Program-made: the position numbers and the translations under genes | Shown here: in pieces, positions 48,415 to 56,851 of the stretch | Layout of the letters: every line of letters begins with the position of its first letter | How positions within the stretch are numbered: position 1 is the first letter of the stretch | The notes under the pieces: generated by a model | Told to the model about the DNA's origin: nothing | Seen by the model: only the letters and a program-made list of their open reading frames with translations | The model's database searches: none | Origin: Eustoma russellianum | Lineage: Eukaryota > Streptophyta > Magnoliopsida > Gentianales > Gentianaceae | Assembly (NCBI GenBank): GCA_036186865.1 | Contig: AP025062.1 | Span: forward strand, 32,794,643-32,858,642 | Length of the DNA: 64,000 nucleotides | Direction of reading: 5' to 3'

Positions 48415-49100
48415 AAGTGGACAGAATAGTGTGGCGTTTTAGCTGGTTTATGAACTGACCTTACAGACCTTCAATGAAGCTAATTTTTGGTACAAAGTTA
48501 GCCCTATGAGCGTAGTACAAGTGAGAGTTGGAAGTTTGTTAAAATCAGTTACGGATTATTTTTAAGAAATTATACGGTAAAACTGCTCCAAAAGAGAATT
48601 CTGGAGTTGGGCAGAATTGATCACTGGTTTCAACGAATTAAAAGAGGACCTTGTGGACCTTCCATAAATCTGATTTTTGGCACAGAGCTAGTACTATGAG
48701 TTTAGCAGAGATGAGAGTTGGAATTTTGGTAAAATAAGTTATGGTTAATTTTTAATAAAGTACTTGGTAAGACTGGTCAGACTTGAAAAACGGGAACTGA
48801 GCAGAATTGTAGCCTCTTTTGGTTGGCTTAAAAAGAGACCTTGTAGATGACCAATAAAGATGATTTTTGGCATGATAATAATCCTATGAGTATGGTGAAC
48901 ACGCCAGCTGGAATTTTGGTAAAATGAGTTCTGGATTATTTTTAATGAATTAATTACTAAAACTGCTCAACTGAAGTCACTGGAACGAAGCTGTAATTAA
49001 GTAACGGTTTACTGGACTCAAAAATAGGACTTAGAGATATGAAAATAGGCTAAATTTCGGTAGAATACTAGTTCCACATGTTTATGACTTGTGCAAGTTG
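48415..49100. repeat. ~185 bp diverged tandem repeats in GYP-I LTR
   Basis: About four units recognisable by GCAGAATT near 48421 (GACAGAAT), 48612 and 48800, TTTTTGG with TATGAG, AGTTGGAATTTTGGTAAAAT and GGATTATTTTTAA. Period about 175-190 bp; the units have diverged strongly. Confidence 0.75.
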
Positions 49101-49591
49101 GAATTTTCGAAAAACGAATCACGGATTTGCCGCAATTGAATTTTTGGTAAAATTGGTCAGATCAGTTTCAGCATCTAACCCATTTCGGAAATTAAGTAAA
49201 TGAGCCCTTTATGATTATCGAAATAATCTGAAATTTTTACGACATGTATCTAAGATTCCACCTAACGTATTGGTGACAAAAGATTATGGAAATGGACTTA
49301 TTTGGTTAGCTTAACCGCCCCATGAATAATAAGTAAAAGTCTGGAAAAATTTAGCTTCCGCATTCATTCATGTTGATATGTTATAAGGAATGCATACGCT
49401 TATCCATGTCATGACTTGCATTGCATATCACTACATGTATCATGCATGATCATGAAACTGATTTCATGGATTTTATGATGCAAGCAAGTTTTATAAGCAG
49501 CTATGTTTTTCGTTATGCATGAAAAGTTTTTACGGTCCCATGTTTTTAAAGAAAGCTTCATGATTCCTTGCCGGCCAAGCATGCGACTAAC

Positions 49592-49845
49592 CCGACTCCA
49601 GACCCGGGGTTAATTGGTCTGATGACATGATATATTCTGGACCCGTTCAGATCCGGAGTTAATTGATTTGATATCTGTTCTGGACCCGTTCAGATCCGGG
49701 GTTAATTGATCTGATATCTGTTCTGGACCCGCTCAGATCCGAGGTTAATTGATCTGATATCTATTCTGGACCCGTTCAGACCCAGGGTTAATTGGTCTGA
49801 TGATATGTTCTGGACCCGCTCAGATCCAGGGTTAATTGATCTGAC
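49592..49845. repeat. 43 bp minisatellite in GYP-I LTR
   Basis: Six units of the form TTCTGGACCCGTTCAGATCC + GGGGTTAATTGATCTGATAT + CTG with few changes. Parallel ACCGGGTCTGGAAC words occur in the GYP-F LTR near 21290. Confidence 0.9.
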
Positions 49846-49983
49846 ACTCTGTTTTTACGACATGTTACTTTATGGGACCAAAATGATGTTTTGACATGAC
49901 ATGACATCATGCATTGCACCTTGCATAATTCACGATCATGAGGACATGTTGCGTGTTACAGTTAATGGTTATAAGTTATTATT

Positions 49984-50116
49984 GGTATGGTATAGCATTC
50001 CCTAAAATATGCTTAAGCCAAACGTCAAGTAAGTACAGGATCCAAGATCAGGTATGGTATAGCATTCCCTAAAATATGCTAAGCCGAACGTCAAGTAAGT
50101 ACAGGATCCAAGATCA
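49984..50116. repeat. 67 bp tandem duplication in GYP-I LTR
   Basis: Two units (49984-50050 and 50051-50116), GGTATGGTATAGCATTCCC...GGATCCAAGATCA, differing by one indel and one base. Confidence 0.93.
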
Positions 50117-50627
50117 AGTATGAATTATGATTATTTGAGGTTTTTGGGGTACTACATTCATGTTATGATTCTTTACGTATTTCATGGTCGTTTATTGTAT
50201 TCTTGCTGGGTGATTTTTATCACTCACACTTTATTTTTCCCTAGAGCCGGATAATGCCAAGATAGAATGGATCAAGGACGAGCCGAGAGTACCATATCCA
50301 TAGGCGAGGATCATGAAGGGAGCTAAGCTTAAGGACTTTTGTGCTGCCAAGACGTTTTGTATCATGACTATGTTTGAACTCTGTGGATTTCAGTTATGTT
50401 ATTTTGTGGGAATACTACCTTTGGGAACTTAATAAATTGGTGATGCATGTTTGATTTGAAAAGTTTTAATTCTGCCTAAATTTTACTACCATGTTGAATG
50501 TTAGCATGGGAGTCCACGACTTATGTTATGGATGTTCGCATGTTATGCATGACGCCTTGTACTCTCCTCAGTGAAGTACGGCGGGTGCACCGTATCCGGA
50601 CAAGGCCCGGGTGCGGGGCGCTACAGG

Positions 50628-50639
50628 TGGTATCAGAGC
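50628..50639 (+). other. GYP-I primer binding site
   Basis: TGGTATCAGAGC two bases after the LTR end: initiator tRNA-Met type. The leader that follows (to 50927) repeats TAAGTTATGATC / GATCTTAGACC words. Confidence 0.92.
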
Positions 50640-50927
50640 CCAGGCTCTAGATTTCGGGCAGAATGTAGGACTAAGTTATGATCCTAGCAATCTAAGTTTG
50701 ATCTTAGACCTAAGTCATGATCTTAGATGAGCGATGGCCTTAGACTAGGACCACGTAGACCGGGTTTATGATGTGACTTAATAAAGAATCCTGAACTATG
50801 AAAGTTAGGTCTATGACGTAAGACGTGCCCTTTCCTTCTATATTTAAAATTTTTGAATTATGATCCTTGGTCAAATAAATTGATTTTATTCCGATATTCT
50901 AAATAGATGATGAACCCATAAGTGCAG

Positions 50928-52101
50928 ATGGTGAGGCCACGTGGCAGACCTCCGAGAGCACGACCAGCTGCTCAGGAGCCCATTCCTCCACCACCAGCAC
51001 AGGTTCCGCCGCCACCTCAGTCGGACCAGGATCCTCCAGCACAGAATAATCCACCACCGGCTCCATAGGCACCTGTCCCTCCGGTCATCCCAGATATGAA
51101 TGCATTTCAGACATTTTGCCAAGTTGTTACCCAGATAGGGCAAGGCCTAATTCATCAGAATGCTCCACCTCAGCCACATCAGCCAGTAAGGGATGCCCAG
51201 TACTATTATGAGAAGCTCAAGAGGGCTAATGTACCACCTTTTGAGGGAAAACCTGACCCAGATACTGCGGAGAAGTGGCTAGACGAAGTTGAAAATTGTT
51301 TTGAGCTAATTCAAGCCCCAGAGGAGATGAAGGCTCAGGCTATCAGACCCTTCCTGATCAGTGAAGCTAATCAATGGTGGAAGACGAATCTGCAACCTTT
51401 GCCTAGACCTATTACTTGGGAAAGATTTCTGCAAGAATTTCATAAGTTCTATATCCCTCCGTCAGTCAAATTGCAAAAGAGGCATGAGTTTGAATCTCTG
51501 AGACAAGAGTCGGGTATGACAGTAGCTGAGTATGCAAATAAGTTCATCGCACTTGGGAGGTTTTAGGCTGTTACTATGAATGATGAAGAAACGAAAATGC
51601 TGAAGTTTGAAAGAGGTCTAAACCCAAGAATTAGGACATGGTTGGTGAATGCAAACCCTGCCAATTTTGGAGCACTTCTGGATGCATGCTACCGTATAGA
51701 GAGGGATATCATACGAAGAGATGATGTGGGCCAAAAGCGAGAAAGACAAGGGACCGGAAATGAGAAGTGTAGGAAGATGGATAAGAAGAATTTCAGAGGA
51801 TCCGTTTGAGGACATAATAAGCACCGCAAGCAAAACCAAAATAATCAGCCGAAGAATCAGGCCCCATCTCAACAGCCAGCAATACCAGTATGCGCTCATT
51901 GCCAGAAGAGGCACGTGGGAGAGTGTAGGTGGAAGACATGTAAGTGCTTTGGATGTGGAAAGGATGGTCATATGATTAAGGATTGCCCGGAAAAGGGAGC
52001 ACAACCACAACAACAGCAAAGGACCCAGCGGCCACGTGCAAATGCAAGGGTGCATGCTATGACTGATGCTGATGTTGAAGAGACCGCTGACGTAGTGACT
52101 G
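50928..52101 (+). pseudogene. GYP-I Gag
   Basis: One frame throughout, from ATG at 50928 to the proposed splice donor, with three stops: TAG 51066, TAG 51564, TGA 51807. N-terminus MVRPRGRPPRARPA, then a Pro/Gln-rich stretch. Capsid (Retrotrans_gag): FEGKPDPDTAEKWLDEVENCFELIQ, QWWKTNLQPLP, WERFLQEFHKFY, GMTVAEYANKF. Two zinc fingers in the C-terminal third: CAHCQKRHVGEC and CFGCGKDGHMIKDC. Ends RANARVHAMTDADVEETADVVTG. About 391 codons, a normal size for this lineage; a start at 50928 gives the basic N-terminus typical of these Gags. Confidence 0.88.
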
Positions 52102-52183
52102 GTAAGATTTAAAGTTTTATGTCTTCAATACCTTTCACTTATGCATGACTATCATATTGCTTAGAAAAACGTGCCTGGTTTAG
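52102..52183 (+). other. Candidate intron 1 of GYP-I (82 bp)
   Basis: Donor G|GTAAGAT and acceptor TTTAG|GA, phase 1, splitting a Gly codon exactly where GYP-F does (23461-23537). Unspliced reading adds Lys-Ile and a TAA, giving Gag alone; splicing fuses Gag to protease. Confidence 0.75.
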
Positions 52184-52377
52184 GAACTATCCTAGTGTGT
52201 AGCATACCCGCAAATGTGTTGTTCGACAGTGGTGCTAGCAACTCATTTATCTCAAGGAAGTTTGCTAAGAATATTGATCATAATCCAGTCCGATTAGATT
52301 CACCTTATAGAGTACAAGCAGCTGGCGACCAGGTGCTTGTTTCCCATCACATATTCAGAAATTGTGCCCTGGAGCTT
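52184..52377 (+). pseudogene. GYP-I protease, 5' part
   Basis: TILVCSIPANVLFDSGASNSFISRKFAKN (DSG active site) to RVQAAGDQVLVSHHIFRNCALEL, cut by COP-J. The last 106 bp (52272-52377) are repeated at 60963-61068. The frame runs into filler and stops at 52387. Confidence 0.9.
52272..52377 (+). repeat. 106 bp target duplication, left copy
   Basis: Identical base for base to 60963-61068 on the other side of COP-J; part of the GYP-I protease gene. Followed by about 8 bp of filler (CATTTATC, 52378-52385). Confidence 0.95.
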
Positions 52378-52385
52378 CATTTATC

Positions 52386-53834
52386 TTAGTGTATGTGCCC
52401 TAGGCCATGATTTGAATATTTATGTTATGCATTTATTATTAATAAAAGAGGTTTTCATTATCATTATTGTTGGTTAGTATGTTACACAATTTTGATATAT
52501 GTCCCTGATTCATTATTGTTATGGAGATAAAATAATTTATAATCAGTATGAGTATTGATTTGATAATCATGAGATGATTATATGTATGGTGATACGAATC
52601 AATCTCATAGATACTTGTTAGAGAACACTGTATTGGATAGACCCATCATGAGATTGCTACATGGATTAGCGTCATAAGTAAATCTCATGATAGTCATGTT
52701 TTAATCCTTTGACTTGAGATTGTCATAGTTTCCAGCATAAAGACTATTATATTTTGACATGATCAAACGTTATCCGTAACTGGATAATAATAAAGGTCAT
52801 GATTGAATGTGATAGAAATTATGTAGAGGATATTGAACAATCAAGATAGAATTTGTCCCTCTCTTTTGAGAGAGATATCTTTGGGCCCCTCGATTAGTGA
52901 GACTGTGAAATGCATGGCCGTGCTCAAATGAATTGATAGTGTGATCAATATCATTTGTTTTATCAGTCCACTTAGAGATCGAGTAATCATATGTTTGAAC
53001 AATATAAGTATGACGCTGACCATGACTTATGTTCAAACTAGATATCGTGTGACAAAGGGATTAATGCATGTACTATTATTAGGCTAGTTAGACTTTACTC
53101 GTATTAATTGGGTAGTTGTAATGCCTTGCTAGAGGCCAATTACGACTTGTTGGTTTAATAGAGATTTAATCAACTGCCAATTAATATGGGCCTATCGGGT
53201 CACACACAAGAATGCGTAAGGCTGAGATTAATAATATTAATAATATTAATATTGGATATTAATTATTATTATTATTATTATCGTTTTTTATATTAATAAT
53301 ATTAATATTGGATATTAATTATTATTATTATTATTTTCGTTTTTTGGTGATTATATATACATGTGTGTTATCGGATAATAACGAGAGAATCCATATTTGA
53401 TATAGATTTTGAATATCCTGATAGAATCCGTATCTGATATGGATTTTGATTGGCATCAACTAATCCGATTAGGACTCGGATTTTGATGTCTATTTATTTG
53501 AGTATCTCGTATACACTATACACACGAAAATACACCAAGCAATTAGAAAACGAAAGAACAGAAAACGAAACCCTAGAATCGTTTTTGAGAAAAACGAGTT
53601 CTTCAGCCGCGCCGTTTGAAGAGCTAGCACTCCGGGCGGAAGCGTTCGTGTGGATACCGACAGAGGGTGATCGTATTTTCACACCTCTTCCATCTGCAGA
53701 TTTCGAATCTACGGAGGTACTTTTTGTTTTTTTGTCGAATTAAACGAACAACATGGATCCTTGGTAGGAAATCAGAGATCAATTTTTGTTTTCCGCTGCG
53801 CGTTTTTGCAGTGATCTCGTTAGATTTCCTAACA
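52386..53834 (+). repeat. COP-J 5' LTR (~1449 bp)
   Basis: Lacks the initial TG of the 3' LTR (TGTTAGTG), beginning TTAGTGTATG. About fifteen substitutions and a few short indels against the 3' LTR by eye (about 1%). An ATTATT-rich part lies near 53230-53335. A TATATATACA box at about 53351-53360 is a possible promoter. The frames at 53450-53743 and 52797-53036 (minus) repeat in the other LTR and are not genes. Confidence 0.93.
53351..53361 (+). promoter_or_regulatory. Possible COP-J LTR TATA box
   Basis: TTATATATACA in the last third of the LTR, kept in the 3' LTR near 60479. Position suits an LTR promoter, but no transcription start can be seen from the sequence. Confidence 0.35.
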
Positions 53835-53835
53835 G

Positions 53836-53848
53836 TGGTATCAGAGCC
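53836..53848 (+). other. COP-J primer binding site
   Basis: TGGTATCAGAGCC one base after the LTR end AACA: initiator tRNA-Met type. Confidence 0.93.
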
Positions 53849-55525
53849 ACTTGTTGATTTCGTTTAAATCGATTATATCATGCTTATGTGATTAGATGTT
53901 TACTGATTTTCGTATGGCATGATATGTACAAAAACCCCAACTCGGATTTCATATGATGAGAGAAGAATGGTGTTTTTCAAATCGTTTTCATTAGATGATT
54001 TGTATACGGCGGTTTTCGTTTGTCATGTGATGATCAAAACGGATTCTGTTTATATTAGATATAAACATACGCTATGTGTAGAACCCTATTCGAATCTCAT
54101 CTGGTGAGAGCGGATTGATGTTTTCAATTCGTTTTCATGAGACGTTATGATTCGAGATTGTTATATGTGATATAAAGTTTTCGTTTTTCATGTGATGATA
54201 AAAAACGATTATGTTTATATCAATATGAGCAACCGATAATGATTCTGTAAGAGTTATGCATATTCAAAACAGACAGATTATCAATTCGATTGATGATTCT
54301 GTTTTCGGATTTCGAATGGCAGATTGATTCTGTTTCGAGTTTCGGACAGCAGATTATCAATTAGATTGATGATTCTATTTTGGGTTTTGAATGATAACTC
54401 TCGGTTCGATCGGTGCTTCTATAAGGGTTTACACGTAGTCAAAACAGTAAGATCGTTAATATAATTGACGCGTCTGTGTTAGGGTTTCGAAATCTAACGG
54501 GACCGCCGTATGCGTACGCCCTATAGTTTGTTACCGTGACATTAAGAATGTCAATATATATTTATTTGTTATAATATGTTTGTGTAAAATATATTATAAT
54601 TGTTGATGTCTTTGCATGGTGCATAGCATGGCCTCAGGACCTATGTGATTGACTTAGTCATATTTCTGTTTTGGGTTATTATGGCCTGCGTGCCGCTGTA
54701 GTTTTTATTGTATTTTATTATACAATTAGTTAGGGTTTTTCTTTATTATTGTAATAAATGAAGAATCAAGCTACAAAAGTGGTGATGGCGACACATACCA
54801 AGGACGAGTGGATTCCATAGAGATGGAGGCACGATCTCAAGACAAGAAGATATGTATCATTGCAAATGTTGTAATAGGAAGTCTTTCACATAGGGTTTCC
54901 TTTATGATCTTCATTTGGTCTCATGAAGATCATATTTAGTTTGGCCATGCTATGTCACGTTTACATATTTATCATTTTGTATGAGATGCGTGGATGATAT
55001 ATTATATATGCATATAGGATGCTACGATATAATGATATGCAATGCAAGACAGAAACTAAGTTGAACCCTCATTAATAATTTAAGTCTTAATGCCATCCAT
55101 GTCTTAAACACCTATTAAAACTGGGATCGTATTAAAGTAGGTATTGCCAAAGCAATGTGCTTTAAACATTCCTAGCTACGTAGGATGAGTAATAGTGCTA
55201 CTCATATGTTTAAAATTGGTTAGACTTAATTGGGCTATCAAAACGGTTTTGGGCTCAAGGCATTAGATGGAATCTAACATACAATGATATATGATGTCAT
55301 TATTCCATAAATTCTAAGAGTTACATGAGATGTAATTGGTAAAGATGTTACCTACCTAAATAACTTAATTTTAAGCGTCATGCCAAAGCTGAGTTTAGAA
55401 TTAAGTCAAATATGGATCTTAGCTCACTAAAATATTTCTTTTGAGGGTTATGTTTTAGTGAGAGTTTTATAAATTTTAACCTCATTATTAATAAAGTGTT
55501 ACTTTGCATGTTTTGTAGATCATAA
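53849..55525 (+). other. COP-J 5' leader (1.7 kb)
   Basis: No coding frame over about 62 codons. Near 54230-54480 phrases such as GATTATCAATTxGATTGATGATTCTxTTTxGG recur several times, a local repeat that could matter for packaging; that is a guess. Long leaders are normal in this group. Confidence 0.7.
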
Positions 55526-56851
55526 ATGGCCGCTAATAACAATTCCACCTTATCGCTGCGATCTATCCTTGAGAAGGAAAAACTAAAAGAATGTGGGACT
55601 AATTTTGTTGACTGGTTTCGAAACTTGAGAATTGTTCTCAAACAAGAAAAGAAGTCCTACGTGCTCGATGACCCTGTCCCTGAACCCCCTCCTGCTGATG
55701 CTTCTGCTGCTGTTAAGAACACGTATAAGAAGCATGTGGAAGATTCAAACGACATAGGATGTCTTATGTTGGCAACTATGTGTTCAGGACTTCAGAAAGA
55801 CCTGGAACACTTAGAAGCTTATGAGATGAGTGTGCATCTCAAACAAGCTTTCCAACAACAGGCTAGGCAGGATAGGTTCGACACCGCCGTTGCACTTTTT
55901 GACTGTAAGATGTCTGAAGGTGAATCTGTTAGCGCTCATGTTTTAAAAATGAAAGGCTATATAGATCACCTTGCAAGATTCGGATATCCCCTGAGTTTGG
56001 AACTCGCTACGGATTTGATCCTACACTCTTTGCCTAGAAGTTTTTCTCAGTTCGTCATGAACTACAATATGAATAATATGGAAAAGTCCATTCCTGAGCT
56101 ACATGGTATGCTCAAAACTGCTGAGGGGAATATCAAGAAGCCTACCCATGTATTGAGTGTCAATACTAAGCTAATGAAAAGGAAAGCTAAAGGCAAGGGT
56201 AAGGCTAAAAGTGCAAAGGGCGCAAAAGGGGCAAAGGGTCAAGCTAAACCGAAACCTGGTCCCAAGGCAAAGGTTCCTAAGGAAGGAACTTGTTTCCATT
56301 GCAACAAGCCTGGGCATTGGAAAAGAAATTGTGATGTTTATTTGGAGGAGTTGAAGAAGCTGAAGGGTAGTACGACTACATCTTCAGGTATTTATGTTAT
56401 AGAAATTAATTTATCTACTTCTTCTTCCTGGGTATTAGATACTGGATGTGGATCCCATATTTGTTCAAATATGCAGGGGCTCAAAAGGAGTAGGATGCTG
56501 AAGAAGGGCGAGGTGGACCTACGTGTTGGCAATAGAGCAAGAGTTGCTGCTATAGCTGTAGGGACCTATGAGCTTGTCTTGCCCAATGGGCTTTTGTTAG
56601 TTTTAAACAATTGCTTTTATGTTCCTACTATGAGTAGGAATCTTATTTCAGTGTCTGTTTTGGATGATGAAGGTTATTCATTTTTAATTAAAAATAAGAA
56701 GTGTTCTATTTTTGATAAAAATGACTTGCTTTATTGTATTGCAAGTAGTTATAATGGCATTTATGTCCTTAACCTTGATGATTCCAATGACGGTAATATT
56801 TATAACATATCTTCAAAGAGAACTAAGCCAAATGAACTAAACCCTTCATAG
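55526..56851 (+). CDS. COP-J Gag-protease
   Basis: 441 codons from ATG at 55526. Capsid (residues ~25-210): FVDWFRNLRIVLKQEKKSYVLDDPVPEPP, DRFDTAVALFDCKMSEGESVSAHVLKM, PLSLELATDLILHSLPRSFSQF. A Lys/Ala/Gly-rich linker (KAKGKGKAKSAKGAKGAKG) and one zinc knuckle CFHCNKPGHWKRNC (~256-269) follow. Protease: SSWVLDTGCGSHICSNM (DTG active site) and VPTMSRNLISVSVLD. It ends at a TAG (56849-56851) just before LWHCRLSHI; the same frame continues beyond to 59494, so this is a single nonsense codon in a gag-pol polyprotein. Confidence 0.93.
   Translation: MAANNNSTLSLRSILEKEKLKECGTNFVDWFRNLRIVLKQEKKSYVLDDPVPEPPPADASAAVKNTYKKHVEDSNDIGCLMLATMCSGLQKDLEHLEAYEMSVHLKQAFQQQARQDRFDTAVALFDCKMSEGESVSAHVLKMKGYIDHLARFGYPLSLELATDLILHSLPRSFSQFVMNYNMNNMEKSIPELHGMLKTAEGNIKKPTHVLSVNTKLMKRKAKGKGKAKSAKGAKGAKGQAKPKPGPKAKVPKEGTCFHCNKPGHWKRNCDVYLEELKKLKGSTTTSSGIYVIEINLSTSSSWVLDTGCGSHICSNMQGLKRSRMLKKGEVDLRVGNRARVAAIAVGTYELVLPNGLLLVLNNCFYVPTMSRNLISVSVLDDEGYSFLIKNKKCSIFDKNDLLYCIASSYNGIYVLNLDDSNDGNIYNISSKRTKPNELNPS

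Larger units (their letters stand above)
46647..50625 (+). repeat. GYP-I 5' LTR (about 3.98 kb)
   Basis: The end is clear (GGGGCGCTACA before the primer site). The start is inferred at TGTTGTACCCC because that resembles the TGTTGTAAC start of SOLO-C. It contains three kinds of internal tandem repeat (separate entries) and an AT run at about 46834-46874. No gene: short minus frames (47050-47244, 48177-48398) lack support. Confidence 0.7.

Noticed and set aside
46647..50625. GYP-I LTR as a host gene promoter or lncRNA locus
   Set aside because: LTR terminus, primer site and gag follow directly; nothing requires a host transcript.
52378..52387. CATTTATC as a 5 bp-type target duplication of COP-J
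   Set aside because: The bases right of the 3' LTR are TATTG; no matching 5-mer sits next to the 5' LTR, while the 106 bp copies match perfectly.
53450..53743. 97-codon frame also present at 60578-60871
   Set aside because: Both lie in the COP-J LTRs; duplication comes from the LTR pair and there is no protein family match.
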